58,131 nucleotides of DNA from Bacteroidota bacterium (GCA_018262715.1 JADFDS010000013.1:1-58131), one strand, 5' to 3'. Numbered from the stretch's first letter, positions 9,744 through 19,612 are shown. A program made the numbers and translations. The notes: generated by a model not told the origin, from the sequence alone.

Positions 9744-9746
9744 CCT

Positions 9747-11159
9747 TCATGCCGGCTCCAGTCCCATCTCCCGTCCTTTACGGATCATGAATTCACGGGC
9801 GGCGTCGTGATCATTGGGTATGATGCCGTCGAGTATGGCCTCCTTGATGGCAGCTTTAATGACTCCCACCAGCGGGCCCGGAGGTATTTTGAATGTGGCA
9901 ATTATCTCTTCGCCATGGACCGGAGGCTGGAATGTCCGCACGGCATCTTTCTCCTCTATTTCCTTTAGTTTGCGGCGCACCAGCGCGAAGTTCTGACGAT
10001 GCTTCAGCACCTTCATCCTGTTGCCGGAGGTGATGTCGGCCTCGCATAGCAACATGAGATCGTCGATGTCCTCGCCTGCTTCGAAGAGGAGCCTTCTTAC
10101 GGCCGAGTCAGTTACTTCTTCCTGGACGAGTGAGATAGGTCTCAGGTGCAGGCCCACGAGCTTCTGCACATATTTCATCCTGTCATTGAGCGGAAGTCTG
10201 AGGCGTTTGAAGATTTCCGGGACCATCTTGGCCCCGATGAATTCATGTCCGTGAAACGTCCACCCCGTGCCCTGCACGAACTTCTTGGTGGCAGGCTTTG
10301 CCACATCGTGAAGAAGGGCTGCCCAGCGCAGCCACAGGTCCTCACTTTTCTCCGCCAGGTTGTCAAGAACTTTTATTGTATGGTGGAAGTTGTCCTTATG
10401 CCCTTTTCCTTCCTTGTCCTCAACACCCTTGAGCCTTGCAATCTCCGGCAGGATCAGTTCGAGCAGACCGGTTTGATCCAGCAGCAGAAAGCCGGCTGAC
10501 GGCCTGGCCGCAGCCATAATTTTGTTAAGCTCCGTTGTTATCCTTTCTCCTGAGACGATTTTGATCCTTTCCGTATTGCGGGCGATGGAGGCCAGTGTCT
10601 CTCCATCAATCCGAAAACCTAACTGGGCCGCGAACCTGACAGCCCTCATCATTCTGAGCGGATCATCGCTGAAAGTGGTGTCAGGGTCAAGCGGAGTGCG
10701 GATGATGCCGTTGCGTATGTCGTCAATCCCCCCGAACGGATCTAGTACTTCGCCCGGATTATCCCTGTTCAGGCTGATGGCAAGGGCATTGATTGTAAAG
10801 TCGCGCCTGTTCTGGTCGTCTTTAAGAGTCCCCGGCGTGACAGACGGCTTGCGGGAGTCGGCTGAGTATGACTCTTTCCTGGCGCCAACGAACTCGATAT
10901 CAGAGTTCCGGTACCTGAACATAGCCGTACCGAAGGTCTTGAATACAGTCACCTTAATGTTGCGGCTGATCTCACGGGCAACAGCGCGGGCCATAGCTGG
11001 CCCGTCGCCAAGAACCACAATGTCAATATCCCTGTCGGGGTTAACCCTGCCCATTATATGATCACGTACAAAACCGCCGATGACATACGCTTCCACGTTT
11101 TCTCTGTCAGCAACGCGGGCGACTATCTCAAAGATGGCGTCATCAGGGAAAATCTTCAT
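9747..11159 (-). CDS. cca: CCA tRNA nucleotidyltransferase / poly(A) polymerase family with HD domain
   Basis: A 470-residue class II nucleotidyltransferase. Motifs: GGFVRDHIMG (fold entry), DIDIVVLG (catalytic Asp pair), RRDFTINALA, DPFGGIDDI and DDPLRMMRAVRFA (basic ATP/CTP recognition region). A C-terminal HD phosphohydrolase domain follows (HHTIKVLDNL..., LLHDVAKPATKK). Its expected role is adding or repairing the 3' CCA of tRNAs. The tRNA-Met gene in this window encodes no CCA, which fits a need for this enzyme. Poly(A) polymerases share the fold, so the exact activity is inferred. Confidence 0.9.
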   Translation of the reverse strand: MKIFPDDAIFEIVARVADRENVEAYVIGGFVRDHIMGRVNPDRDIDIVVLGDGPAMARAVAREISRNIKVTVFKTFGTAMFRYRNSDIEFVGARKESYSADSRKPSVTPGTLKDDQNRRDFTINALAISLNRDNPGEVLDPFGGIDDIRNGIIRTPLDPDTTFSDDPLRMMRAVRFAAQLGFRIDGETLASIARNTERIKIVSGERITTELNKIMAAARPSAGFLLLDQTGLLELILPEIARLKGVEDKEGKGHKDNFHHTIKVLDNLAEKSEDLWLRWAALLHDVAKPATKKFVQGTGWTFHGHEFIGAKMVPEIFKRLRLPLNDRMKYVQKLVGLHLRPISLVQEEVTDSAVRRLLFEAGEDIDDLMLLCEADITSGNRMKVLKHRQNFALVRRKLKEIEEKDAVRTFQPPVHGEEIIATFKIPPGPLVGVIKAAIKEAILDGIIPNDHDAAREFMIRKGREMGLEPA

Positions 11160-11191
11160 AATACGTATGACATTATAGCCGAATCCGGTGA

Positions 11192-11199
11192 CAAAATTA
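11192..11199 (-). promoter_or_regulatory. -7 element for the cca gene
   Basis: On the minus strand TAATTTTG matches TAnnTTTG and lies about 33 nt upstream of the start codon. No good -33 TTTG is seen (TTC in the expected place). Confidence 0.5.
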
Positions 11200-11310
11200 C
11201 AATTTATACCCTAACTTGAAGAAAAATTGATCTCCTGAGCCTCCCGGCATGCCAATTGCAAGGACTGAACATTACCCGTAAAAATCTGTTAAACAATTAA
11301 AACAATAAAT

Positions 11311-11673
11311 ATGGCAGAACATTTGACAAAAGATACTTTTCTCGAGAAAGTATTCAATTATGAACAGAACAAGGAGTGGAAATACAGTGGCGACAAACCA
11401 TGTATTATTGACTTTTATGCCGACTGGTGCGGGCCATGCAAGATGGTTGCGCCCATCCTTGAGGAGCTTTCAAAGGAGTATGATGGCAAGCTTTATGTGT
11501 ATAAGATTGATACAGAGGCAGAACAGGAGCTTGCATCAGTATTCGGAATAAGGAGTATTCCCTCACTTTTGTTCGTTCCGATGGAGGGTCAGCCTCAGAT
11601 GGCAATGGGTGCCCTGCCCAAGGAAGTGTTTGAAAAAGCCTTCAAGGATATATTTGGAATAGAAAAAAACTAG
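11311..11673 (+). CDS. trxA: Thioredoxin
   Basis: A 120-residue cytosolic thioredoxin with FYADWCGPCKMVAPIL (catalytic CGPC pair) and the cis-proline loop RSIPSLLF. There is no signal peptide. It reduces protein disulfides using electrons from thioredoxin reductase, which is not encoded here. The short N-terminal extension relative to E. coli TrxA is common in Bacteroidota. It is divergent from cca and monocistronic, with a terminator downstream. Confidence 0.95.
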   Translation: MAEHLTKDTFLEKVFNYEQNKEWKYSGDKPCIIDFYADWCGPCKMVAPILEELSKEYDGKLYVYKIDTEAEQELASVFGIRSIPSLLFVPMEGQPQMAMGALPKEVFEKAFKDIFGIEKN

Positions 11674-11803
11674 TTTGTTAATAAATATTTTACTTTTTTC
11701 ACAGATTTGGAAAACAATTTCGTAACTTAATCGTTCTATTTACTGAAGGTAGTTTTCTAACAGAAGAGTTAGTTTTCTGGAATTTAGGTTAGGGTTTCGA
11801 GTT

Positions 11804-11827
11804 GAAGCCCCGCTGCGGCGGGGCTTC
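11804..11827 (+). terminator. Hairpin terminator after trxA
   Basis: The stem GAAGCCCCGC / GCGGGGCTTC (10 bp) is closed by the loop TGCG. It is followed by CTTGATTTT, a modest U-rich tail. It lies 130 bp after trxA and before the convergent xseB. Nothing else is seen in 11674-11882 apart from an AT-rich stretch directly after trxA. Confidence 0.65.
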
Positions 11828-11882
11828 CTTGATTTTATGCCCCCGGGAATGGCAGGGCAGAGCGGAGTGCCGGCCGCAGGAA

Positions 11883-12080
11883 TTACCTGAGTTCTTCCAT
11901 TATCCCGTCAATTTTTTCACCGGTTTCGCGCAGGCGGCGCCGGCATATCTTTATGAGTTCAGCGGCCTTCCTGACATCCTCTGACAATCTGTCGATATCA
12001 GGTTCACCTTCTTCGATATTTTTAAGTATCTGTTCAATACCATTCATGGCTTCATTGAACCCAATTTCTTTTTTTGCCAT
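11883..12080 (-). CDS. xseB: Exodeoxyribonuclease VII small subunit
   Basis: A 65-residue helical protein with the XseB pattern (FNEAMNGIEQILKNIEEGEPDIDRLSEDVRKA). The small subunit assembles around XseA to form exonuclease VII, which degrades single-stranded DNA from both ends. It begins 2 bp after the xseA stop, so it is co-transcribed and probably translationally coupled. Confidence 0.93.
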   Translation of the reverse strand: MAKKEIGFNEAMNGIEQILKNIEEGEPDIDRLSEDVRKAAELIKICRRRLRETGEKIDGIMEELR

Positions 12081-12082
12081 TG

Positions 12083-13339
12083 TTATTTCTTGTTGTTTAT
12101 CTGTTTAACAGTGCTCTTTACCGTACCCTTTTCAAAATGGGTGGTAATGTTGTCACCCTCCTCAAGCTCAGCGGCTGAACGTATTATGATGCTGTTCCTG
12201 GAGGTCAGCGTAAACCCTCTCTTTAGAACTCCTGCCGGGTCAAGGTGGCGCAGTGACTGCTCGAGTCTGCCGGTTTTGTCTACGGCCTTTTGAAGTACAT
12301 TCCTGGCCGAGCGGCGGAGTGTCTCGGTGTGGTATCCCAGTCTGTCATGGTTGACCCTGACAACCAGCCTTGCGGTGGCGGCAGTACGGTTCTGAAATGA
12401 TGAGAGTTGTTCACCGGCTGCATCGAGAGCCCCTGTTACCGCTGATGCCATATCGCCTGCCATGCTGATTATCCTGTTTTCACATTCAAGTGTTCTGTCG
12501 ACCAGGAATCCTGCTACGGCAGTGGGAGTCTTCAGGGCTTTCCATGCAACCATGTCAGTGACTGACTGGTCCTTTTCATGCCCGATGCCTGTCAGTACAG
12601 GCAGGGGGAACTGGGTCACATGAAATGCTATCGCATAGTTGTCAAACCAGCTCAGGTCAGTGGTGGATCCGCCTCCCCTTATTATTGCCACCGCGTCAAA
12701 TTTCCCTGTTTTCTCTGAAATTCTGTCAAGGGCTCCGATGACAGATGCCTCAGTTTCCTCACCCTGCATTACTGCCTCGAAAAGAGTGGCTTTAAAAACA
12801 TATCTGTAAGGATTGTTCAGCAGGTGATCGGCGAAGTCCTGGTACCCGGCAGCCTTTGATGAAGAGACAACGGCAATATTCCGCGGGTATAAGGCAAGGG
12901 GAAGCCCTGAGTTCATGGAGAGCACGCCTTCAGCGGTAAGCCTTCTTATTACCGCCTCACGGCGAAGCGCCATATCACCTGCGGTGTATGCAGGATCAAT
13001 GTCAGTAATGTTCAGGCTGAGTCCGTATAGCTCATGGTATTCCACTGTCGCCCTGAAGAGGATGGTTATCCCGGCGCGGAGGGGTATGCCGGTGCTGGCA
13101 TTGAAGAGCGTGTTGAGTGACCTGTATTTTGATACCCAGATGGTAGCTCTGACCCTGGAGGTGATTCTTCCGCCGGGTGTGTCGCTGCCGGTGAGTTCAA
13201 GGTAGCAGTGCCCTGCAGTATTGACCTTCATCTCGGCTATCTCGGCAACAACCCAGAATGCTTCCGGCAGGGCTTCGTATATCTTGTCGCGGACCAGCCC
13301 CAGCAGTTCTGTCAGTGATATTTTTGCATCGCGGTTCAC
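12083..13339 (-). CDS. xseA: Exodeoxyribonuclease VII large subunit
   Basis: A 418-residue catalytic subunit. An N-terminal OB-fold (about 15-110) is followed by the catalytic core with VVSSSKAAGYQDF, IIRGGGSTTDLSWFDN and TGIGHEKDQSVTDMVA, then a coiled-coil region and a C-terminal GDNITTHFEKGTVKSTV segment. The start is GTG: GTG at 13339-13337 overlaps the TGA of the upstream peptidase gene as GTGA. This indicates coupling of a DNA-repair pair to a secreted protease operon, which looks like operon packing rather than shared function. Confidence 0.93.
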   Translation of the reverse strand: MNRDAKISLTELLGLVRDKIYEALPEAFWVVAEIAEMKVNTAGHCYLELTGSDTPGGRITSRVRATIWVSKYRSLNTLFNASTGIPLRAGITILFRATVEYHELYGLSLNITDIDPAYTAGDMALRREAVIRRLTAEGVLSMNSGLPLALYPRNIAVVSSSKAAGYQDFADHLLNNPYRYVFKATLFEAVMQGEETEASVIGALDRISEKTGKFDAVAIIRGGGSTTDLSWFDNYAIAFHVTQFPLPVLTGIGHEKDQSVTDMVAWKALKTPTAVAGFLVDRTLECENRIISMAGDMASAVTGALDAAGEQLSSFQNRTAATARLVVRVNHDRLGYHTETLRRSARNVLQKAVDKTGRLEQSLRHLDPAGVLKRGFTLTSRNSIIIRSAAELEEGDNITTHFEKGTVKSTVKQINNKK

Positions 13340-14985
13340 CTGTCTGTGTGGATCATTTTAAAGACCTTTTTTCCCTGGTCTGTTACTGTTCTGACCAGGT
13401 AAATTCCCTCTGCAAGGCTGCGGAGTCCGTCAAGCCTGAATGAGCGTGCGGCAAAGGTCGGGAAGTGCTTTTCCAGCATCGTGGTGCCATTTGTTCCCGT
13501 TATGGTCACAGTCAGTGAACCCGGGGGCTCATGGAACCAGAAGAGTATCTCGTCAGTGAAAGGATTGGGGCCGGCGCTCATAATCACTTCGGGTCTGAAG
13601 GTGTGTTCCTCCTCGAGCAGCCTGAGTGTTTTCAGGAAGTCAGGCAATCCGTATCCGTAGAGTGAATCGGGCCTGGTGTACCTGTCGCTGCTCTCGTGGA
13701 GCGCATTGATAAGTTCAAGAGGTGAGGCATCCGGAACAGCCTGCATCAGTGAGGCTGAAAGACCGCTGATGACAGGGCATGAGAAAGATGTACCGCTGCC
13801 ACTGTGCCACTCTCCGGGCTCAAATTGAATGGGTATCAGAACACCCGGTGCCACCACGTCAGGTTTGACCTGGCCATCTGATGAGTAACCGGCCGATGAA
13901 AAGTCGGATATGGTGAGGTCGTAGTTCACCGCGCCCACGCACAGTACGCTATCGCCGTCAGAAGGGGCAATTATCCGGAGCCATACATTATTTCGTTCAT
14001 TTCCGGCACTGTTGACAACGAGTATCCCCTTTGAGAAGGCCATGTCAGCACCCCTGGTAATAAAAGGTCTGTCTCCGTCCATATCGCTGAACGAATAATC
14101 CATCGACGGATCGTCAAATTCAAAGTAACCGAGGGACGAGGTGATGATATCAGCTCCTGCGCTGTCAGCATATTCCGCGGCGGCAATCCAGTAATCTTCC
14201 TCCACGGGAAACTCGGAGAAATCATCTTCGGTGCGGAGAAGCATATAGTCTGCTCCCGGGGCAGTGCCGCTGATGATTCCCGGCAGTGATCCTGCAAGGA
14301 TTGAAAGCACTGATGTACCATGGGTGTGGTAATCATAAACAAAGCTGCTGCCGGTTATGAAATCACGGGTGGCGATTATACCGCCCCGCTTCCTTAGCGG
14401 TTCAAGGGCTTCAATTTTATCAGCATTGACGAATCCGGCATCAAGAACCGCAATGGTTATGTTGCGTCCTGTAAATCCTGATTCATGAAGCACATTTCCG
14501 TTGAGAGGAAGACGCGGGTCAAAGATTTCAGTGGTCGTGCGCAGTTCGGTTTTGCCGTATTTGCTGTAGTTCGTTTTGACAGGATCAACCGGATGCTTTA
14601 CCAGCTGAATGCTGTCGATAAAGGGATACTCCCCGGACATGTCAGTGTCTTTGGACCCGGTAGTGGTAAAGAGAGCGGTATTAAGCCATTTTGACGTGCA
14701 CCTTAACCTGAAGCCTTCCCCGGCAAGGGTCTGGATATGCTGACTGCTGACGGGGATGTCGCTTTCTGTAACCAGGGGGATGCCGTACTTTTCCCTCCTG
14801 GTGATTGCGGCAGGTGAAAGCAGTTCCTCAGGTGAGTATTCACTGATGCTGTTTGTCTTGTCGCTGAACCAGACCCGGTAAAACCACAGGTCGTCATAGC
14901 CGGGATATACCTGCTGAGCTTTCGCCGGTATGATGCCTGCGATAACAAAAAGCAACGGTGCAAGGGCAGCTGAGGCTCTGTTCAT
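13336..14985 (-). CDS. T9SS-secreted subtilisin-like (S8) serine peptidase
   Basis: A 549-residue exported protease. The signal peptide is residues 1-23 (ending IIPAKA). The catalytic triad is visible: Asp182 in AVLDAGF, His222 in HTHGTSV, Ser400 in GSGTSFSCP, with oxyanion Asn329 in NSAGNE. The C-terminal 75 residues (SAGPNPF..., GIYLVRT, GKKVFKMIH) form a T9SS type A sorting domain, so the product should be anchored at or released from the cell surface. It starts in an ATGA overlap with the preceding YwqK-like gene and ends in a GTGA overlap with xseA. Confidence 0.92.
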   Translation of the reverse strand: MNRASAALAPLLFVIAGIIPAKAQQVYPGYDDLWFYRVWFSDKTNSISEYSPEELLSPAAITRREKYGIPLVTESDIPVSSQHIQTLAGEGFRLRCTSKWLNTALFTTTGSKDTDMSGEYPFIDSIQLVKHPVDPVKTNYSKYGKTELRTTTEIFDPRLPLNGNVLHESGFTGRNITIAVLDAGFVNADKIEALEPLRKRGGIIATRDFITGSSFVYDYHTHGTSVLSILAGSLPGIISGTAPGADYMLLRTEDDFSEFPVEEDYWIAAAEYADSAGADIITSSLGYFEFDDPSMDYSFSDMDGDRPFITRGADMAFSKGILVVNSAGNERNNVWLRIIAPSDGDSVLCVGAVNYDLTISDFSSAGYSSDGQVKPDVVAPGVLIPIQFEPGEWHSGSGTSFSCPVISGLSASLMQAVPDASPLELINALHESSDRYTRPDSLYGYGLPDFLKTLRLLEEEHTFRPEVIMSAGPNPFTDEILFWFHEPPGSLTVTITGTNGTTMLEKHFPTFAARSFRLDGLRSLAEGIYLVRTVTDQGKKVFKMIHTDR

Positions 14986-15758
14986 TTTATTACTGATCCC
15001 GTGATGTCTGTCACCTCTATTTTTCCCTTGTTCTTTTCAAGATCATCGAGGAATTTCGTTTCCTGGTCTGCCAGTTTCGGGTCAGATGGGACGCCCTCCC
15101 TGTAGGTGATGATCTGTTTCAGGGCTCCATCTTCATTGAAAACCATCCAGTCGCCTGTCCTGTGATCCTCTTTATAGCGCCCTTCGTACTGCAGATTGCC
15201 GTTGGGGTGGTAGTAGGAGAAGGGGCCTTCAAGCCTGCCTGCCACGAATTCAGCTCTGAGGCATATTGCCCCGTCAGGGTAGTACTGCAGCCATTCTCCG
15301 GTGCGGTTGCCCATATCCCATGCCACCTTCTCTGCCAGGGTGCTGTCAGGGTAGAACTTTTGTGACAGTCCGTGCCTGGTATCGTTGTGATAATACTCCT
15401 CGCAGATAAGATAGTGCGGTTGGGTGGCCGACCAGAATTTCCAGAGTCCTTCCCTGGCACGTGCGACGTATTTGCCCTCCGCAGCCTTAAGCCCGCCGGG
15501 GTAGTAAAATACTGCAGATGCTTCATCTCTGCCTGGGGTGTATGTCAGTTCCGAAAGAAGCACCCCTTCTTCGGTATATCTTTTAAACAGTCCGACCGGT
15601 TTGTCATTCACGAAGGTACCCTCGTACATGATTTTGCCGTTGGGGTATTTTTTAACCCATGGGCCCTGTTTTTTCCCCGCGGCATCAGTCACATTCTGAG
15701 GCAGGACGGTTAAGGAGAGCAGCAGCAGTGAAAGTATGATAATTAATTTGTTTTCCAT
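14982..15758 (-). CDS. YwqK/MORN-like repeat protein
   Basis: A 258-residue exported protein (signal peptide about 1-20, SLTVLPQ) made of about seven repeats of the form G.W..YYPNG.....EG.F..... Examples are GPWVKKYPNGKIMYEGTF, GEWLQYYPDGAICLRAEF and GPFSYYHPNGNLQYEGRY. These are MORN-related motifs called YwqK-type antitoxin repeats in databases; in Bacteroidota such proteins are usually of unknown role, and I see no toxin beside it. It is the first gene of the operon that includes the S8 peptidase and xseAB. Confidence 0.8.
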   Translation of the reverse strand: MENKLIIILSLLLLSLTVLPQNVTDAAGKKQGPWVKKYPNGKIMYEGTFVNDKPVGLFKRYTEEGVLLSELTYTPGRDEASAVFYYPGGLKAAEGKYVARAREGLWKFWSATQPHYLICEEYYHNDTRHGLSQKFYPDSTLAEKVAWDMGNRTGEWLQYYPDGAICLRAEFVAGRLEGPFSYYHPNGNLQYEGRYKEDHRTGDWMVFNEDGALKQIITYREGVPSDPKLADQETKFLDDLEKNKGKIEVTDITGSVIK

Positions 15759-15775
15759 GGTTTACTTATCTGTTA

Positions 15776-15783
15776 CAAAGATA
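15776..15783 (-). promoter_or_regulatory. -7 element for the YwqK-S8-xseAB operon
   Basis: The minus strand reads TATCTTTG, a perfect TAnnTTTG, 17 bp upstream of the start codon at 15758. The -33 region is weak. It lies just downstream of the dnaK terminator, consistent with a separate transcription unit. Confidence 0.55.
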
Positions 15784-15828
15784 TAACCAAATAGTTCGCC
15801 CTGTTCGTATCCGGGGCACCAGAAAAAG

Positions 15829-15862
15829 GAAAGCCGCAGCAACTTTTGCTGCCGCGGCTTTC
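15829..15862 (-). terminator. dnaK intrinsic terminator
   Basis: The stem GAAAGCCGC / GCGGCTTTC (9 bp) has an inner AGCAA / TTGCT extension. On the minus strand it is followed by CTTTTTCT. It begins 21 bp after the dnaK stop. Confidence 0.85.
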
Positions 15863-15882
15863 ACTGATGGTTTATATAGTGA

Positions 15883-17808
15883 TTACTTGACTTCCTCGAA
15901 GTCGACGTCAGTTACCTGCTCGTCTCCGCCCTTGCCGCCGGTTGTTCCTCCGGTGGGGCCTGACTGCGGGCCTGCGTCAGGACCTGCCTGCGGGCCGGGA
16001 CCTCCCTGGGCCTGTTTGTACATATCCTCGGAGGCAGCCTGCCATGCGGCGTTGATCTCCGCAAGTGCACGGTCGATGGCCGTGATATCCCTGTTTTTAT
16101 GTGCTTCGCGAAGCTGGCCGAGGGCATTCTCGATGCGTCCCTTCTTGTCTGAAGGAATCTTGTCACCGTACTCCTTGATCTGTTTCTCAGTCTGGAAGAT
16201 CATGCTGTCAGCAGCGTTGACCTTGTCGGCCATTTCTCTTGCTGCCTTATCAGCCGCTTCGTTGGCCCTGGCCTCGTCACGCATACGGCGGATCTCATCC
16301 TCCTTAAGGCCAGATGAAGCCTCTATCCGTATCCTCTGTTCCCTTCCGGTGCCTTTATCCTTGGCCGAGACATGAAGAATGCCGTTGGCGTCTATGTCAA
16401 AGGTGACCTCGATCTGCGGGATTCCGCGCGGGGCAGGCGGGATGCCGTCGAGATGGAAGCGGCCGATGGTCTTGTTGCCGGCGGCCATCGGGCGTTCACC
16501 CTGCAGCACGTGTATCTCAACCGAAGGCTGGCTGTCGCTTGCCGTCGTGAATGTCTCGGTCTTGCGTGTGGGGATGGTGGTGTTTGATTCGATGAGTCTG
16601 GTCATCACACCGCCCATGGTCTCAATGCCAAGTGACAGCGGGGTGACGTCGAGAAGAAGCACATCCTTCACTTCCCCGGTGAGGACACCGCCCTGAATGG
16701 CAGCGCCCACTGCAACCACTTCGTCGGGATTGACACCCTTTGAAGGAGTCTTGCCGAAGAACTTCTCAACTATCTGCTGGATGGCAGGTATGCGGGTTGA
16801 ACCGCCGACGAGCAGCACCTCATCGATATCCGATGTCTTCATGCCGGCGTCATCAAGCGCCTTCTGGCAAGGACCGATGACTGCATTGATGAGCTTGTCG
16901 GTAAGCTTTTCAAACTGTGCCCTTGTAAGTGACTTTACCAGGTGTTTGGGAATACCGTTAACAGGCATTATATACGGGAGGTTGATCTCCGTGGTCGAGG
17001 TGCTTGAAAGCTCTATCTTGGCTTTCTCGGAAGCTTCCTTCAGTCTCTGGAGAGCCATCGGGTCTTTGCGGAGGTCAATTCCTTCCTCTCTCTGGAACTC
17101 ATCTGCAAGCCAGTCGATTATCAGGTGGTCAAAGTCATCACCGCCGAGGTGGGTATCACCGTTAGTCGACTTGACCTCGAAGACCCCGTCGCCGAGCTCA
17201 AGAATTGAGATATCGAATGTGCCGCCGCCAAGGTCGAACACTGCGATCTTAAGATCATGGGCCTTTTTGTCAAGGCCGTAGGCCAGTGACGCTGCCGTAG
17301 GCTCGTTGATGATACGCTTGACCTTCAGTCCTGCGATCTCACCGGCTTCCTTGGTAGCCTGGCGCTGTGAGTCGTTAAAGTATGCCGGAACGGTAATGAC
17401 AGCCTCAGTGACTTCCTGGCCGAGGTAATCCTCAGCGGTTTTCTTCATTTTCTGGAGCACGATAGCCGAGATCTCCTGCGGAGAATAGTTGCGGTCATCA
17501 ATCTTGACCCTCGGGGTGTTGTTGTCACCGCGGATGACCTCATAGGTCATCTTTTTCATCTCGTTGGTAACCTCGTCAAAACTTCTTCCCATGAAGCGTT
17601 TGATTGATGAAACGGTTTTACGCGGATTGGTGATTGCCTGCCTCTTGGCCGGGTCACCCACCTTGCGTTCACCGTTCTCAAGAAAAGCAACTACCGAAGG
17701 GGTAGTACGCTTGCCTTCACTGTTGGGTATTACCACAGGCTCGTTGCCTTCCATCACTGAAACGCAGGAGTTGGTGGTTCCCAGGTCAATACCGATAATT
17801 TTTCCCAT
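15883..17808 (-). CDS. dnaK: Molecular chaperone DnaK (Hsp70)
   Basis: A 641-residue Hsp70 of standard length. The ATPase domain starts [16 protein letters not shown], with [14 protein letters not shown], the adenosine-binding [11 protein letters not shown], and linker [16 protein letters not shown] near 390. The substrate-binding domain and helical lid follow, with a Gly/Pro/Gln-rich tail ending TDVDFEEVK (the EEVD-like end of bacterial DnaK). It folds nascent and stress-damaged proteins with DnaJ and GrpE, which are not encoded here. It has its own terminator. I see no CIRCE operator and no clear TAnnTTTG upstream, so heat-shock control cannot be judged. Confidence 0.98.
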   Translation of the reverse strand: MGKIIGIDLGTTNSCVSVMEGNEPVVIPNSEGKRTTPSVVAFLENGERKVGDPAKRQAITNPRKTVSSIKRFMGRSFDEVTNEMKKMTYEVIRGDNNTPRVKIDDRNYSPQEISAIVLQKMKKTAEDYLGQEVTEAVITVPAYFNDSQRQATKEAGEIAGLKVKRIINEPTAASLAYGLDKKAHDLKIAVFDLGGGTFDISILELGDGVFEVKSTNGDTHLGGDDFDHLIIDWLADEFQREEGIDLRKDPMALQRLKEASEKAKIELSSTSTTEINLPYIMPVNGIPKHLVKSLTRAQFEKLTDKLINAVIGPCQKALDDAGMKTSDIDEVLLVGGSTRIPAIQQIVEKFFGKTPSKGVNPDEVVAVGAAIQGGVLTGEVKDVLLLDVTPLSLGIETMGGVMTRLIESNTTIPTRKTETFTTASDSQPSVEIHVLQGERPMAAGNKTIGRFHLDGIPPAPRGIPQIEVTFDIDANGILHVSAKDKGTGREQRIRIEASSGLKEDEIRRMRDEARANEAADKAAREMADKVNAADSMIFQTEKQIKEYGDKIPSDKKGRIENALGQLREAHKNRDITAIDRALAEINAAWQAASEDMYKQAQGGPGPQAGPDAGPQSGPTGGTTGGKGGDEQVTDVDFEEVK

Positions 17809-18012
17809 TGTTATACTGATTTATATGCTAAGTTTCTTTTTAATACTCCTCAGAAGTGACAATGATTGTGCCATTGCCCTCAGGCCGGAGTTATTATGAA
17901 ATTATGTCATGGCAACGCGAATCCGCCGGCAGTCAAATATTTCACGTGAATGACAAAACGGCAGAACCGGCCAAAAGAATCTGGTTTAATGGCATTCAAC
18001 CTTCTTATTTTG

Positions 18013-18020
18013 TAGCTTTG
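18013..18020 (+). promoter_or_regulatory. -7 element for panB
   Basis: TAGCTTTG is a perfect TAnnTTTG element 24 bp upstream of the ATG at 18045. It predicts a leader of about 20 nt and excludes the far-upstream ATG at 17856. Confidence 0.6.
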
Positions 18021-18044
18021 CAGGTGACAATAAAATGCGAAGAG

Positions 18045-18860
18045 ATGTCAGTACAGAAGACCGTTAAGATAGTGACCACCCATGTGCTTTATGAGATGAA
18101 GCTGAAGGGTGAGAAGATATCGATGCTTACAGCATATGATTATTCAATGGCAAGGATACTCGACGAGGCAGGCATTGATGTGATCCTGGTGGGAGACTCA
18201 GCGTCAAATGTGATGGCAGGCTTTGACACAACATTGCCAATCACTCTTGACAACATGATTTATCATGCCGCTTCGGTGGTCAGGGGGGTTAAGCGAGCCC
18301 TGGTTGTGGTAGACCTGCCATTCGGCACCTACCAGGGTAATTCGCGCGAAGCGCTGGCTTCAGCCATAAGGATCATGAAGGAGACAGGCGCCAGTGCCGT
18401 GAAGCTGGAGGGCGGCCGTGAGATAGTGGAGTCGATTGAGCGGATCATGTCAGCGGGCATACCTGTGATGGGTCACCTGGGCCTGACGCCGCAGTCGATT
18501 CACAAGTTCGGCACCTACGTTGTCAGGGCCCGCGATGAGGAAGAGGCCAGGAAACTGAAGGAGGATGCAAAAATAATTGAAAAGGCAGGTTGTTTTGCCA
18601 TCGTGCTTGAGAAGATCCCTGCCGCACTGGCAGGTGAGGTGGCAGAGTCACTGAAGGTGCCGGTGATAGGGATTGGTGCCGGGCCGCAGGTAGACGGACA
18701 GGTACTGGTGCTGCATGACATGCTGGGCATCAATATGGAGTTTTCACCGAGATTCCTGAGGAGATACCATAATCTTTACGATGAGATCAAGGGGGCGGTA
18801 CACCATTATATCGCTGATGTGAGGTCAGGCAATTTTCCCAACGAGAAAGAACAGTATTAA
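18045..18860 (+). CDS. panB: 3-methyl-2-oxobutanoate hydroxymethyltransferase
   Basis: A 271-residue enzyme (family length about 265-280) when started at 18045; the open frame extends to 17856, but that start lies upstream of the promoter and adds 63 unconserved residues. It has the TIM-barrel motifs of Pan[26 protein letters not shown], metal-binding Asp in [30 protein letters not shown], and the catalytic Glu in LEKIPA. It transfers a one-carbon unit from 5,10-methylene-tetrahydrofolate to ketoisovalerate, the first step of pantothenate/CoA synthesis. PanC is not in the window. Confidence 0.96.
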   Translation: MSVQKTVKIVTTHVLYEMKLKGEKISMLTAYDYSMARILDEAGIDVILVGDSASNVMAGFDTTLPITLDNMIYHAASVVRGVKRALVVVDLPFGTYQGNSREALASAIRIMKETGASAVKLEGGREIVESIERIMSAGIPVMGHLGLTPQSIHKFGTYVVRARDEEEARKLKEDAKIIEKAGCFAIVLEKIPAALAGEVAESLKVPVIGIGAGPQVDGQVLVLHDMLGINMEFSPRFLRRYHNLYDEIKGAVHHYIADVRSGNFPNEKEQY

Positions 18861-18865
18861 AGGAT

Positions 18866-18886
18866 TTGCGAATTGCGAATTGCGAT
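18866..18886 (+). repeat. 7-bp tandem repeat (3 units)
   Basis: Three consecutive 7-mers, TTGCGAA, TTGCGAA and TTGCGAT, lie 5 bp after the panB stop. In the other register they read ATTTGCG-AATTGCG-AATTGCG. The same 7-mer family appears inverted at 22695-22729. Confidence 0.7.
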
Positions 18887-18925
18887 TTGAAGGCTAAAAG
18901 AATTTAAATAATCAGGAAGAAAAAG

Positions 18926-19612
18926 ATGCGAGAGGGATTTCCGGAAGTACTATACGAAGACAATCACATAATCATAGTCAACAAGCGTTCATCGGACCTG
19001 GTGCAGGGTGACGGCACAGGGGATGAGTCACTGGATAATATAGTAAGAGGATACATTAAGGAGAAATACGGCAAACCCGGGGATGTGTTCCTGGGTGTGG
19101 TGCACCGTCTTGACAGGCCGGTCAGCGGCTGTGTGGTCTACGCCCGCACGTCGAAGGCTCTCACCCGCCTCAGCGAGCTCTTCAGGACCCGTGATGTAAA
19201 GAAGAGTTACTGGGCCATTGTCACAGACCGGCCGCCCGCCGAAGAGGGTTCGCTTCAAAACTACCTGAAGAAGAATGAGAAGCAGAACAAGTCATATGTG
19301 TATGAAAAGGAGGTAAAGGGCTCTAAAAGCGCTGAACTATCGTATAAGATACTGTCACGTTCTGAGAGGTACTACCTGCTTGAGATCGATCTTCTCACCG
19401 GCAGGCACCATCAGATCAGGGCGCAGCTGGCTGCCGCGGGGTGCCCCGTCAGGGGAGACCTGAAATACGGTGCCAGGCGTTCCAACGAGGGTGGCGGCAT
19501 ATCTCTTCATTCCAGGCGAGTCTCTTTCATTCACCCGGTAAGGAATGAGGAGATAAATGTTGTGGCACCTTTGCCAGATGACCGCATCTGGAAGCTCTTT
19601 AAAAACGTCTGA
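18926..19612 (+). CDS. RluA-family 23S/tRNA pseudouridine synthase
   Basis: A 228-residue single-domain pseudouridine synthase without an S4 RNA-binding domain. The signature is VVHRLDRPVSG, in which the Asp of RLD is the catalytic nucleophile. LLTGRHHQIRAQLAAAGCPVRGDLKYGA and SLHSRRVSFIHPV also match the family. It isomerises specific uridines in rRNA or tRNA; the short S4-less form resembles RluA/TruC-type members, but the target cannot be assigned. A purine-rich AGGAAG sequence precedes the ATG. Confidence 0.92.
   Translation: MREGFPEVLYEDNHIIIVNKRSSDLVQGDGTGDESLDNIVRGYIKEKYGKPGDVFLGVVHRLDRPVSGCVVYARTSKALTRLSELFRTRDVKKSYWAIVTDRPPAEEGSLQNYLKKNEKQNKSYVYEKEVKGSKSAELSYKILSRSERYYLLEIDLLTGRHHQIRAQLAAAGCPVRGDLKYGARRSNEGGGISLHSRRVSFIHPVRNEEINVVAPLPDDRIWKLFKNV

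Noticed and set aside
14982-15758. Toxin-antitoxin system based on the YwqK-like protein
   Set aside because: No toxin gene is adjacent, and the protein has a signal peptide, unlike a cytosolic antitoxin.
17809-17855. CIRCE operator or heat-shock promoter before dnaK
   Set aside because: No TTAGCACTC-N9-GAGTGCTAA inverted repeat or recognisable alternative is present.
17856-18044. N-terminal extension of panB
   Set aside because: 63 unconserved residues upstream of a perfect TAnnTTTG promoter; the protein reaches family length from 18045.
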